Part shown: piece after piece, positions 16,834 through 24,593 of the stretch | Layout of the letters: the number at the start of each line of letters is the position of its first letter | Position numbering within the stretch: position 1 is the stretch's first letter | Source of the DNA: CAXSEF01 sp964236535 | GTDB taxonomy: Bacteria; Pseudomonadota; Alphaproteobacteria; Acetobacterales; Acetobacteraceae | DNA length: 43,542 nucleotides | Direction: 5' to 3' | Assembly: GCA_964236535.1 (NCBI GenBank) | Contig: CAXSEF010000020.1 | Span: 1-43,542 of the forward strand | Program-made: the position numbers and the translations under genes | Notes under the pieces: model-generated | Databases searched by the model: none | The model's input: only the letters and a program-made list of their open reading frames with translations | What the model was told of the DNA's origin: nothing

Positions 16834-18303
16834 ATGACACCACCGCCTCATGACGCCCCGCAGGTTCGTGCCCGCACCTGGAACGTGTCGGCAGAGCCCG
16901 CCGGCGCCCATTCGCCGGTCGGCGCTCGGCGCACAAACCTTACCCGGGTTGTTTGCATCGCCGCACTCCTGGTGGCGGCTGCGACCCCGCTGCGGCCTGG
17001 CCATGGGCTCGCCGCCGTGGCAGGGCGCACCGGTGGCAAAAGCGGCACTGGAGCCGCCGGTCCGGGTGCCGCACCGGCGGGCACGCCGGCAACTGCCACG
17101 GTAGTGCCGCCGGAGGACGCCATTGTCGCCGTGGTCAACGGCGAGCCGGTGACCCGCTCCGACGTCACCGCGCGCGCCCGGCTGTTCGCGCTTTCCACCG
17201 GGTTGCCGATCTCCCCGGACCTGTTGGAACGACTGCGACCGCAGATCACCCGGCAGCTGATCGACGAGCGCCTGCGCGCGCAGGAAATCCAGCGGCGCCA
17301 CATCGTCGTGCCGGACCAGGATGTCGCTGATGCGATCGCCGAGATCGAGAAGCGCAACAATCTTCCGCCCGGGCAGCTCCGTGACAAGCTGGAGGGTGAG
17401 GGCGTTGCCGCACGAACGTTGTTCGACCAGATCCGCACCCAGATCGGCTGGTCTCGCGTGCTGCGCGAACAGGTGGGCGAAAAGGTGCGTCCGACCGAGA
17501 CCGACATCGCCGACCGACAGCGGACAGACGCAGCACAGGTCGGGCAACCGCAGTATCGGGTTGGCGAGATTTTCATCACAGCCGAGGACCCGACCCGTCA
17601 GCAGGACGCACGGCGCTTTGCCGACACCGTGATCCAGGAGCTGCGCGCGGGCGCGCCGTTCGCGGTGGTCGCCGCGCAGTTCAGCCAGAACCAGACCGCG
17701 CTTGAGGGTGGCGACCTGGGCTGGGTGCGGCTCGATCAGCTCGACCCGGCGGTGGCCGACATCATCAAGCAGATGCCCGAGAACGCCATCAGCAACCCGA
17801 TCTCGGTGCCTGGCGGCGTCGCCATCGTCTCCCAGCATGGCCGTCGCGAGCTGGGCCGCGACACCTCCACGGTGCTCTCGATCCGTCAGGTATTCCTGCC
17901 GTTCACCGCGCCGCTCGACCCGCACAACCCCACCGATCAACAGAAAAAGCAGCTTGCGACCGCGACCGACCTGGGGCACGCGCATGACTGTTCCGCAATC
18001 GAGGCCGCCAACAAGGCGAACGGCTCGACCCGACCGGCCGATCCCGGCCCGGTGACGCTGGAGACGATGAACCCGCAGATGCGCGCCTTGCTTGCATCGC
18101 AGCAGGTTGGCAAGCCAAGCCGGCCGCTGGTGGCGCCGGACGGCATTGCGGTGATCATGATCTGCTCGAGCGATACCAAGGCCGCGGCGGCACCGGCCAA
18201 GCAGGCCGTTCTGGGGCAGATGATCGAGGAGCGGATCGAGCTCGCCTCGCGCCAGCTGCAGCGCGACCTGCGCCGCAAGGCTCTGATCGAGCAGCACAGC
18301 TGA
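16834..18303 (+). CDS. surA: Periplasmic chaperone / peptidyl-prolyl isomerase SurA
   Basis: The 489-residue protein escorts outer-membrane barrel proteins such as LptD through the periplasm. A basic N-terminal stretch precedes a signal helix at about residues 38-52 (RVVCIAALLVAAATPL), and a Gly/Ala/Pro-rich spacer leads to the SurA N-terminal domain (IVAVVNGEPVTRSDV...LIDERLRAQEIQRR). A parvulin domain follows (YRVGEIFITAED...GGDLGWVRLDQLDPAVADII), and then a second, degenerate one. The ATG was placed after the lptD stop to give the signal peptide; 171 bases separate the genes. In E. coli surA also follows lptD, then pdxA and rsmA; here pdxA is absent and rsmA follows directly. Confidence 0.92.
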   Translation: MTPPPHDAPQVRARTWNVSAEPAGAHSPVGARRTNLTRVVCIAALLVAAATPLRPGHGLAAVAGRTGGKSGTGAAGPGAAPAGTPATATVVPPEDAIVAVVNGEPVTRSDVTARARLFALSTGLPISPDLLERLRPQITRQLIDERLRAQEIQRRHIVVPDQDVADAIAEIEKRNNLPPGQLRDKLEGEGVAARTLFDQIRTQIGWSRVLREQVGEKVRPTETDIADRQRTDAAQVGQPQYRVGEIFITAEDPTRQQDARRFADTVIQELRAGAPFAVVAAQFSQNQTALEGGDLGWVRLDQLDPAVADIIKQMPENAISNPISVPGGVAIVSQHGRRELGRDTSTVLSIRQVFLPFTAPLDPHNPTDQQKKQLATATDLGHAHDCSAIEAANKANGSTRPADPGPVTLETMNPQMRALLASQQVGKPSRPLVAPDGIAVIMICSSDTKAAAAPAKQAVLGQMIEERIELASRQLQRDLRRKALIEQHS

Positions 18304-18367
18304 GGCAGGCCCAACTTCAGCAGCCGGTGTCGTCCGTGGTGTCTCCCGGGTGCTGCAAGTGACGCTG

Positions 18368-19168
18368 ATGCCGTTGCGCGATGTCATCGCCCGGCACGGC
18401 CTCGATGCGCGACGCAAGCTGGGCCAGCACTTCCTGCTCGACGGCAATCTGGTCTCCCGCATCGCTCGGCAGGCCGGCGCGCTTGAAGGCCGCCACGTGA
18501 TCGAGGTCGGCCCGGGCCCGGGCGGCCTGACCCGCGCCCTGCTCGAAACCGGCCTTGCGACCCTGACCGCGATCGAGGTCGACCCGCGCGCCATTGCCGC
18601 GGTCGAGGAACTGGTCGAGCCTTCCAGCGGCCGACTGCGTGTGCTGGCGGCGGACGCGCTGTCGCTCGACCTCGCGACCCTGACCCCGCCGCCACGTCAA
18701 GTGGTGGCCAACCTGCCCTACAACATCGCGAGTCCGCTGCTGGTCGGCTGGCTGCGCCAGGCGGCGGCCTGGGAGCGCCTCACCTTGATGTTCCAGCTCG
18801 AAGTGGCCGAGCGCATCTGTGCCGCACCCGATACGGACGCCTACGGGCGGCTTTCGGTGCTGGCGCAATGGTGCTGTACAACCTCTCTGCTGCAACGCAT
18901 TGCGCCCGCCGCCTTTACCCCGCCGCCGAAGGTGCACTCCGCCGTGGTCGGCCTCGTGCCCCTGCCGGAGCAACCGACGGCGGAGCTGTTCCGCACCATG
19001 GAGCGAGTCACCGCGGCGGCGTTTGGTCAGCGTCGCAAGATGCTGCGCGGCTCGCTCAAGGCGCTTGGCGGCGAGGCGCTGCTGGAACGTGTCGGGATTG
19101 CCGCCGACCGCAGGGCCGAGACGCTGACCATCGGGGAGTTCGAGCGGCTGGCGCGGGCTGTGGCCTGA
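18368..19168 (+). CDS. rsmA: 16S rRNA (adenine1518/1519-N6)-dimethyltransferase
   Basis: RsmA (KsgA) dimethylates two adjacent adenosines in helix 45 of 16S rRNA late in 30S assembly. The 266-residue protein shows the family opening ARRKLGQHFLLDGN, the SAM-binding motif IEVGPGPGGLT, an acidic IEVDPRA and the catalytic motif NLPYNIASPL, with a C-terminal helical domain FGQRRKMLRGSLKAL. The ATG at 18368 was chosen; in-frame GTGs at 18350 and 18359 are possible starts and none has a strong ribosome binding site. It ends 17 bases from the convergent hisE. Confidence 0.95.
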   Translation: MPLRDVIARHGLDARRKLGQHFLLDGNLVSRIARQAGALEGRHVIEVGPGPGGLTRALLETGLATLTAIEVDPRAIAAVEELVEPSSGRLRVLAADALSLDLATLTPPPRQVVANLPYNIASPLLVGWLRQAAAWERLTLMFQLEVAERICAAPDTDAYGRLSVLAQWCCTTSLLQRIAPAAFTPPPKVHSAVVGLVPLPEQPTAELFRTMERVTAAAFGQRRKMLRGSLKALGGEALLERVGIAADRRAETLTIGEFERLARAVA

Positions 19169-19185
19169 CCCACCCGGTGCCCTGC

Positions 19186-19710
19186 CTACGGTATCTTCCT
19201 GGTCTCGATCCGCGGCCGCGCGGATTTCTCCGCGATCCCGCTCACGCCCTCTCGCCGCTCCAGCTCGACCCAGATCTCGCCGGGCCGCAAGCCTGCGTCC
19301 ACCCACAACACGACGAGATGATACAGCACGTCGGCACTCTCCGCGATCAGTGCCGCACGATTACCAGCCACCGCTTCGATCAGGCACTCGACCGCCTCCT
19401 CGCCGAACTTCTGCGCAACCTTGGCAGTGCCGCGGCCGAGCAGCCGCGCGGAGTGGCTCATCGCCGGGTCGGCGTCGCGCCGGGATTCGACGACCTCCCA
19501 AAGCCGGTCGAGCACGATCGAGCCGGTCGACATGGCCGCCGGCATCGGAATTGATTGCCGCAGAATCTTTGGAGGCTTGTGCTTCGCGGATTTCTTCAAC
19601 GCGCTGGCCACTGCCGACCCCGTAGTTGCGTCCGGCACGCCGGGGGCGGATGGCTGGACGTTTTTCACCGGCTTCTGCTTTGCCGTCTTCTTGGGTGCAC
19701 TGGTCATCAC
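19186..19710 (-). CDS. hisE: Phosphoribosyl-ATP pyrophosphatase with Lys-rich N-terminal extension
   Basis: HisE hydrolyses PR-ATP to PR-AMP in step 2 of histidine synthesis. The catalytic all-alpha domain starts near residue 60 (STGSIVLDRLWEVVESRR) and shows the acidic metal-binding pattern KFGEEAVECLIEA and ESADVLYHLVVLW. Before it lie 59 residues rich in Lys, Ala and Pro, containing two related segments, PKKTAKQKPVK and LKKSAKHKPPK, resembling histone H1-like tails. A short form starting at the ATG at 19533 would be a standard HisE. The long form is preferred because it begins (GTG, then ATG at 19707) only 5 bases after the hisF stop. A separate hisI is not in the window. Confidence 0.88.
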   Translation of the reverse strand: MMTSAPKKTAKQKPVKNVQPSAPGVPDATTGSAVASALKKSAKHKPPKILRQSIPMPAAMSTGSIVLDRLWEVVESRRDADPAMSHSARLLGRGTAKVAQKFGEEAVECLIEAVAGNRAALIAESADVLYHLVVLWVDAGLRPGEIWVELERREGVSGIAEKSARPRIETRKIP

Positions 19711-19715
19711 CGCGC

Positions 19716-20510
19716 TCAGGCTGCTCGTGGCTTCGCAGGAGCAGAGGTACCCGGCAGCAGGCGCACCGGGTGACCGGCCTCATGCAGCGCCTGCTTGACT
19801 TCGGCCACGCTGAACGTCGCGAAATGGAATACGCTGGCCGCCAGCAACCCGCTCGCGCCTGCCGCAGCACCGTCGACGAAATGAGCCAGTGTGCCCACGC
19901 CGCCCGACGCCACCAGCGGCACGGACACCGCCCTGCAGGCCGCGCGCAGCAGATCGAGGTCGAACCCGCTCCCGGTCCCGTCGCGGTCCATGCTGGTCAG
20001 CAGGATCTCGCCCGCGCCGAGCGATACGACGTGCCGACACCACTCTACTGCGTCGAGCCCGGTGGCCTCACGCCCGCCGCGCACGAATACCTCCCAGCGG
20101 CCCGGCGAGGTCTGGCGCGCATCGACGGCCACGACGACGCACTGGCTGCCGAACTTGCGCGCCGCCTCCGCCACCAGCTCCGGGCGCGCGACCGCCGCCG
20201 AGTTCATGCTGCATTTGTCCGCGCCTGCCAACAGCAACCGGCGCATGTCCTCGACCGAGCGCACGCCGCCGCCGACGGTGAGCGGCAGGAACACCCGCGA
20301 CGCGGTGCGGCGGACCACATCGAGAATGATGTCCCGGTTCTCGTGGCTCGCGGTGATGTCGAGAAAGGTGAGTTCGTCGGCGCCGGCAGCGTCGTACACC
20401 ATCGCCTGCTCGACAGGGTCGCCGGCGTCGCGCAAGGCCACGAAGTTGACGCCCTTGACGACACGTCCGTCCTTGACGTCCAGACAGGGGATGACGCGAA
20501 GCTTCAGCAC
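19716..20510 (-). CDS. hisF: Imidazole glycerol phosphate synthase cyclase subunit
   Basis: HisF is the (beta/alpha)8 cyclase that, with HisH, converts PRFAR and ammonia to imidazole glycerol phosphate and AICAR. Catalytic Asp is in PCLDVKDGRVVKGVNF near the N-terminus, and the second in VVAVDARQT. The chosen start is GTG (VLKLRVIPCLD), with AGAGGA 6-8 bases upstream, giving 264 residues, close to the family length. The frame is open to 20639 but the upstream 43 residues match nothing. A candidate promoter lies in the 138-base gap to hisA. The C-terminus is slightly extended (GTSAPAKPRAA). Confidence 0.95.
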   Translation of the reverse strand: MLKLRVIPCLDVKDGRVVKGVNFVALRDAGDPVEQAMVYDAAGADELTFLDITASHENRDIILDVVRRTASRVFLPLTVGGGVRSVEDMRRLLLAGADKCSMNSAAVARPELVAEAARKFGSQCVVVAVDARQTSPGRWEVFVRGGREATGLDAVEWCRHVVSLGAGEILLTSMDRDGTGSGFDLDLLRAACRAVSVPLVASGGVGTLAHFVDGAAAGASGLLAASVFHFATFSVAEVKQALHEAGHPVRLLPGTSAPAKPRAA

Positions 20511-20534
20511 ATCCGGGTCCTCTCTGGGCACTTC

Positions 20535-20562
20535 GTTATATTGCGCGCTACCCGATCGACAA
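20535..20562 (-). promoter_or_regulatory. Candidate sigma-70 promoter for hisF-hisE
   Basis: On the leftward strand TTGTCG (20557-20562) and TATAAC (20535-20540) are separated by 16 bases, in the only sizeable gap (138 bases) between genes of the leftward his run. Transcription would start about 20 bases before the hisF GTG, leaving room for its AGAGGA. The -10 matches 5 of 6 consensus bases and the -35 matches 4 of 6. This would allow hisFE to be expressed apart from hisB-hisA. Confidence 0.4.
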
Positions 20563-20648
20563 AGGACGAACCGACCGCCGTCGCCGGCCGGGTGCGTGAT
20601 CCAGGTTGGCTGTGCCTGCGGCGGCATCGCTGTCGCCACCAGGGCCGC

Positions 20649-21401
20649 TCATCGCGCGAGCAGTGCCAACGCCTCTGCCGGGTCAACCCGCCCGTCATAG
20701 AGGGCGCGACCGACGACCACCCCCTCGATCATCCCGCCTGCGCGTCGCTTAAGGTCGGCAAGGTGCGCCAAGCTGCCCACGCCACCGCTCGCAATGACCG
20801 GGATGCGGACGGCTCGTGCCAGCGTCAGCGTCGCCTGGATGTTGATCCCGGAAAGCATCCCGTCGCGGGCGATGTCGGTGTGGATGATCGCGGCCACCCC
20901 GCTGCCCTCGAAGCGCCGTGCGAGCTCGGCGACGGCGAGTTCTGACGTCTCCGCCCAGCCCCCGGTCGCCACCATGCCGTCGCGGGCGTCGATCCCCACC
21001 GCGATCCGCCCGGGGTGGGCGCGGCAGGCCTCGCGCACCAGCTCCGGATACTTCACCGCGGCGCTGCCCAGGATGACGCGCTGCACCCCGGCATCGAGCC
21101 AGCGCTCGATCCCGGCCCGGTCGCGCAAGCCGCCCCCGAGCTGCACCGGCACCGTAGCCGCCGCCAGGATCACCGCAACCGCCGGCGCGTTGGCGGAATG
21201 CCCAGCAAACGCACCGTTCAGGTCGACGACGTGCAGCCAGCGGCAGCCGGTCTGCTGCCACGCCCGCGCCTGCGCGCCGGGATCGTCCGAATAGACGGTG
21301 GCATCATCCATCACGCCACGGCGCAACCGTACGCACTGCCCGTCCTTGAGATCGATTGCCGGGTACAGCGTCAGGCTGGCGCCGTACATCTCGGTGCTCA
21401 C
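20649..21401 (-). CDS. hisA: ProFAR isomerase
   Basis: HisA opens the ribose ring of ProFAR to PRFAR in histidine synthesis. The 250-residue TIM barrel has the catalytic Asp in LYPAIDLKDGQCVRL, the half-barrel repeats LQLGGG-like VQLGGGLRD and VIASGGVGSL, and the second acid in HTDIARDGML. The start is a GTG overlapping the GNAT stop (GTGA) with AAGGAG about 9 bases upstream; an ATG four codons later is an alternative. Confidence 0.95.
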   Translation of the reverse strand: MSTEMYGASLTLYPAIDLKDGQCVRLRRGVMDDATVYSDDPGAQARAWQQTGCRWLHVVDLNGAFAGHSANAPAVAVILAAATVPVQLGGGLRDRAGIERWLDAGVQRVILGSAAVKYPELVREACRAHPGRIAVGIDARDGMVATGGWAETSELAVAELARRFEGSGVAAIIHTDIARDGMLSGINIQATLTLARAVRIPVIASGGVGSLAHLADLKRRAGGMIEGVVVGRALYDGRVDPAEALALLAR

Positions 21402-21958
21402 GCCTTCGGCTCCTTCTGCACCCGCTTGCAGTAATACAGCCCACGGATCGTCCGGCCACCGATCCGGGCATAGCAGGGGTGGGTGCCCCAGCACTCGTAG
21501 CCCAGTGATTCGTAGAGCGCGATCGCAGCCTCCTGGGTCTCGCACAGATCGAGGTTCAGCACCTGGGTGCCGATCGTGCGCGCCGCCTCCTCGACGGTGA
21601 GCGTCATCAGCCGCGCCAGGCCGAAGCCGCGCGCATAAGGCGCGACGAAAGCGTGCATCAGTGTCGCCGCAAAAGCCTGGGCCTCGTTGTTGCGCGGCGA
21701 GCGCACCAGCTGCGCCGAGCCGACGACGATATCGTCGAGCCGGGCCACGAACAGCGCACGCTCCGGCACCATCAGCACGCCGCGGAAGTAGCGCTCCAAT
21801 GCCGGCCGCCCGGGCGGCGTCACCCAGCCGAACCCACCGCCCTCCAGGATCGCCGCGTCAGCCGCCTCGCACAGCGCAAGCAGGTCGTCCTCGCCGATCT
21901 GCTGGACGCGCTCGACCGCCAGCGTGCGGCCGTGCGGCGCCACCGGATCGACGGTCAC
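21398..21958 (-). CDS. GNAT-family N-acetyltransferase inside the his cluster
   Basis: The 186-residue protein has a GNAT acetyl-CoA-binding fold: a strand-rich middle ALFVARLDDIVVGSAQLVR, the pantetheine-binding segment VAPYARGFGLARLMTLTVEEAA (Q/R-x-x-G-x-G/A type) and the C-terminal ALYESLGYECWGTHPCYARIG. The substrate cannot be read from sequence; small molecules or protein N-termini are both possible. The GTG start overlaps the hisH stop and its TGA overlaps the hisA GTG, so it is translated as part of the histidine operon. A regulatory or metabolite-tailoring link to histidine or AICAR is possible but unproven. Confidence 0.88.
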   Translation of the reverse strand: MTVDPVAPHGRTLAVERVQQIGEDDLLALCEAADAAILEGGGFGWVTPPGRPALERYFRGVLMVPERALFVARLDDIVVGSAQLVRSPRNNEAQAFAATLMHAFVAPYARGFGLARLMTLTVEEAARTIGTQVLNLDLCETQEAAIALYESLGYECWGTHPCYARIGGRTIRGLYYCKRVQKEPKA

Positions 21959-22590
21959 GGCGCCCAGCGCAGGAAGTTCGCGAGGATGCGCAGCCCGACA
22001 GCCTGGCTCTTTTCGACGTGGAACTGAGTCCCGGCACGGTTGCCGCGCGCGACGAACGCCGGGACCGCGTCGCCATAGGACGCGCTTGCCAGCACGTCGG
22101 CCGGGTCGTGGCCCCGCAAGGCGTAGCTGTGCACGAAATAGACATGCTCGCCGTGCGCCACGCCCTGCAGCAGCGGATGCCCGGGTCGGTGCAGATCAAG
22201 CGCGTTCCAACCCGTATGCGGCAGGCGCAGCCCCGGTACATCCAGGGGCGCGATCTCGCCGTCGATCCAGCCGAAGCCTGCGGTGACACCATGCTCGAGC
22301 CCGCGCTCCGCCATCAGCTGCATGCCGACGCACACTCCCAGGAACGGTGTGCCTGCCTCGACCCGGCGCTGCATCGCAGCACGCAACCCCGGCACCGCAG
22401 CAACACCCGCCGCGCAGTCGGCGAAGGCGCCCTGGCCGGGCAGCACGATCCGGTCGGCACGCGCGACCTCCGCCGGGTCATCGGTGACCAGCACCCGCGC
22501 ATCGATCGCCTCGCGTTCCGCAACCCTCGCGAGGGCGCGAGACGCCGAGGCGAGGTTCCCGCTCCCATGATCCACCACGACAACTAGCAT
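21955..22590 (-). CDS. hisH: Imidazole glycerol phosphate synthase glutaminase subunit
   Basis: HisH is a class I glutamine amidotransferase supplying ammonia to HisF. The nucleophile is Cys87 in FLGVCVGMQLM, and the His-x-Glu of the triad is in TQFHVEKSQ near the C-terminus; the oxyanion segment is VLPGQGAF. Length (211) is normal. Its ATG overlaps the stop of the DUF2628 gene by one base and its stop overlaps the GNAT GTG. Confidence 0.96.
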   Translation of the reverse strand: MLVVVVDHGSGNLASASRALARVAEREAIDARVLVTDDPAEVARADRIVLPGQGAFADCAAGVAAVPGLRAAMQRRVEAGTPFLGVCVGMQLMAERGLEHGVTAGFGWIDGEIAPLDVPGLRLPHTGWNALDLHRPGHPLLQGVAHGEHVYFVHSYALRGHDPADVLASASYGDAVPAFVARGNRAGTQFHVEKSQAVGLRILANFLRWAP

Positions 22591-23138
22591 CAGATCCTGC
22601 GCATCCAGAACCCGGTGCGCGGCCCCGCGCTGCGCCAGTCCGGCCTCGCGTCAAGCAACCGGACCAGTGCCGCCTCGCGCCCGGGCGCAACCACCACGCC
22701 ACCCAGCACCGCACCGCGGCGGCGCAGGTGCCAGCGCCTGATATCCTGCCCGAGCAGTCCCTGAAGCAGAAGCAGCGCCGGCAGCGCCAGCGGCAACAGC
22801 ATCGCTGCCAGCAGCCACAATGCGGCATCGACCACCGCCGTCAGCCAAGCGCCGTGCACCGCGAACCACAGTGGCCCGAACAACAGGCCCCCCCAGGTGA
22901 ACCCTTCCGGCACGAGCACCGGCAGGCGTCCCGGGCGTCCGCTTGCGGCAGCACGTTCGCCCGCGGGTCTGACCCGGCTTCGGTTCTGCACCACATCGTC
23001 GCCCAACGGCTCCTCGTCTGCCGTCGCTCCCTCGGTAACTCCCGACACCGGCGCAGTCCGCATGTTGCCGACCGGCACCGGTATTTGCATGGCGCGCCCG
23101 CCTCGCACATGCACGGTGTAACGGCGCATCAGCGGCAT
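22590..23138 (-). CDS. DUF2628-type small membrane protein
   Basis: The protein opens MRRYTVHVRGG and, after a variable hydrophilic region of about 70 residues, has VPEGFTWGGLLFGPLWFAVHGAWL followed by about two membrane helices, the pattern of DUF2628 proteins. Function is unknown. From memory, such a gene often sits beside hisB or hisH in alphaproteobacteria, and it does so here, overlapping hisH by one base (TGATG). Two in-frame ATGs three codons apart (23138 and 23129) are possible starts; the second gives the typical MRRYTVHV N-terminus. The end GFWMRRI is typical of a short cytoplasmic tail. Confidence 0.8.
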   Translation of the reverse strand: MPLMRRYTVHVRGGRAMQIPVPVGNMRTAPVSGVTEGATADEEPLGDDVVQNRSRVRPAGERAAASGRPGRLPVLVPEGFTWGGLLFGPLWFAVHGAWLTAVVDAALWLLAAMLLPLALPALLLLQGLLGQDIRRWHLRRRGAVLGGVVVAPGREAALVRLLDARPDWRSAGPRTGFWMRRI

Positions 23139-23163
23139 TCTATCGATGCTGCTGCGGCGGGGC

Positions 23164-23769
23164 TCACAGCGCCCCTTTGGTCGACGGGATCACGCCAGGG
23201 CTGCGCGGGTCCGACTCGACTGCCATGCGCAGCGCCCGCGCCACCGCCTTGAAGCTCGCCTCGGCCACATGGTGCGCGTTGCTTCCGGCCCTGCGCGTGA
23301 CATGCAGCGTCAGCCGCGCATTCATCGCAAACGCACGGAAGAACTCCTCGAACAGCTCGGTATCCATCTCGCCGACCTTGTCGCGCGCGAACGCCACGTC
23401 CCATGCCAGGAACGGCCGCCCTGAGAAATCCACCGCCGCCTCGATCAGCGCCTCGTCCATCGGCAGCAGCGACTGTCCGTATCGGCGGATGCCCCGCTTG
23501 TCCCCCACCGTCCGCGCGAACGCGTCGCCGAGCACGATGCCGATATCCTCGACCGTGTGGTGGTAGTCGATGTGCAGGTCACCCGTCGCCCGTACCACGA
23601 GGTCGACCATCGCGTGCCGCGCCAGCGCCGTCAGCATGTGGTCGAGGAAACCCATGCCGGTCGCGACATCGGCTGTCCCGGCACCGTCCAGAGACAGGCT
23701 GAGCGTGATGTCGGTCTCCGCGGTGCGGCGCATCACGGTGGCGCTGCGGGAGGCATACAGGTCGTCCAT
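23164..23769 (-). CDS. hisB: Imidazoleglycerol-phosphate dehydratase
   Basis: This 201-residue enzyme dehydrates IGP to imidazole acetol phosphate. It has the manganese-binding histidine clusters FLDHML, DYHHTVEDIGIVLG and NAHHVAEASFKAVARAL, and the usual C-terminal GVIPSTKGAL. It is the monofunctional form without the histidinol phosphatase half. It is the first gene of the leftward his run in this window and diverges from hslV across 257 bases carrying repeat copies B and D. Confidence 0.96.
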   Translation of the reverse strand: MDDLYASRSATVMRRTAETDITLSLSLDGAGTADVATGMGFLDHMLTALARHAMVDLVVRATGDLHIDYHHTVEDIGIVLGDAFARTVGDKRGIRRYGQSLLPMDEALIEAAVDFSGRPFLAWDVAFARDKVGEMDTELFEEFFRAFAMNARLTLHVTRRAGSNAHHVAEASFKAVARALRMAVESDPRSPGVIPSTKGAL

Positions 23770-23826
23770 CGCGTTGTGCTACAGGAACACAGGGCGCAGC
23801 GCCAAGACTCAGGCGATCGAAGGCGA

Positions 23827-23886
23827 GGCCAGAAGCTCTGCCTCTGCACTCCACTGCGGCTTGAAGCCCTCGACCCACACGAAGGC
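23827..23886. repeat. Degenerate intergenic repeat, copy B
   Basis: Second copy of the repeat seen at 555-616, in the same orientation. GGCCAGA, GCTCTGCCTCTG, the CGACCCAC block and AAGGC are shared, with one or two small gaps and scattered substitutions. It lies between the divergent hisB and hslV genes. Nothing coding is seen in this gap. Confidence 0.55.
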
Positions 23887-23958
23887 GGAGCGGTCGACAG
23901 CGTGCTCTTGCGGCTTTCGTGCGCCGGTGCATGGACGGCGCGCCTCTGGCAGGTTTGC

Positions 23959-23975
23959 GCAGAGCCCAGCCTTGC
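23959..23975. repeat. 17-base repeat upstream of hslV
   Basis: GCAGAGCCCAGCCTTGC occurs here, 51 bases before the hslV ATG, and again without mismatch at 25980-25996 just after hslU; a diverged copy is at 35334-35350. The copies are probably pieces of a larger intergenic repeat family related to copies A and B. Confidence 0.5.
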
Positions 23976-24026
23976 ATGCTTCTGCCTCGCTTGCGCGCGC
24001 CGCTCCCGCATCCCACCTCCCGCCGC

Positions 24027-24593
24027 ATGCGAAGCGAACACTCTCCCGCCCCCTATGACCCTGTCGGCTGGCACGGCACCACCATCCTTTGCGTACGCAA
24101 GGGCGCCAGCGTCACCATGGCCGGCGACGGCCAGGTCACGCTCGGGCAGACCGTCATCAAGGGCAATGCCCGCAAGGTCCGGCGCATCGGTGGCGGCAGC
24201 GTCATTTCCGGCTTTGCCGGAGCCACCGCGGACGCCTTCACCCTGCTGGAGCGGCTGGAAGCCAAGCTGGAGCGCTACCCCAGCCAGCTCGAACGCGCGT
24301 GTGTCGAGCTCGCCAAAGACTGGCGCACCGACCGCTACCTGCGCCGCCTGGAGGCGATGATGGCGGTCGCCGATGCCGACCATTCCTACACTCTGACCGG
24401 AAACGGCGACGTGCTGGAGCCGGAGGACGGAATCATCGCCATCGGCTCTGGTGGCAACTACGCGCTGGCAGCAGCGCGCGCGTTGATGGAGATCGAGGGG
24501 CTGTCTGCCGAGGACATCGCGCGCCGTGCCATGCGCATCGCCGCTGAGATCTGTGTCTACACCAACCACGCCGTCGTGGTGGAGAACATCTGA
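24027..24593 (+). CDS. hslV: ATP-dependent protease subunit HslV
   Basis: HslV (ClpQ) is the proteasome-like peptidase ring of the HslUV protease. The 188-residue product has a 17-residue propeptide ending GWHG, after which Thr18 (TTILCVRKG) is the expected N-terminal nucleophile. Other family motifs are AGDGQVTLG, NARKVRRI, GFAGATADAFTLLERLE and IGSGGNYALAAARAL. The ATG was chosen to give the usual short propeptide; the open frame continues upstream into the repeat. The stop overlaps hslU by one base. Confidence 0.96.
   Translation: MRSEHSPAPYDPVGWHGTTILCVRKGASVTMAGDGQVTLGQTVIKGNARKVRRIGGGSVISGFAGATADAFTLLERLEAKLERYPSQLERACVELAKDWRTDRYLRRLEAMMAVADADHSYTLTGNGDVLEPEDGIIAIGSGGNYALAAARALMEIEGLSAEDIARRAMRIAAEICVYTNHAVVVENI

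Noticed and set aside
15592..18594. 1000-codon open frame on the leftward strand across lptD and surA
   Set aside because: It is antisense to two well-supported genes, has an Arg/Gly/Val/Asp-rich composition typical of mirror frames in GC-rich DNA, and shows no domain.
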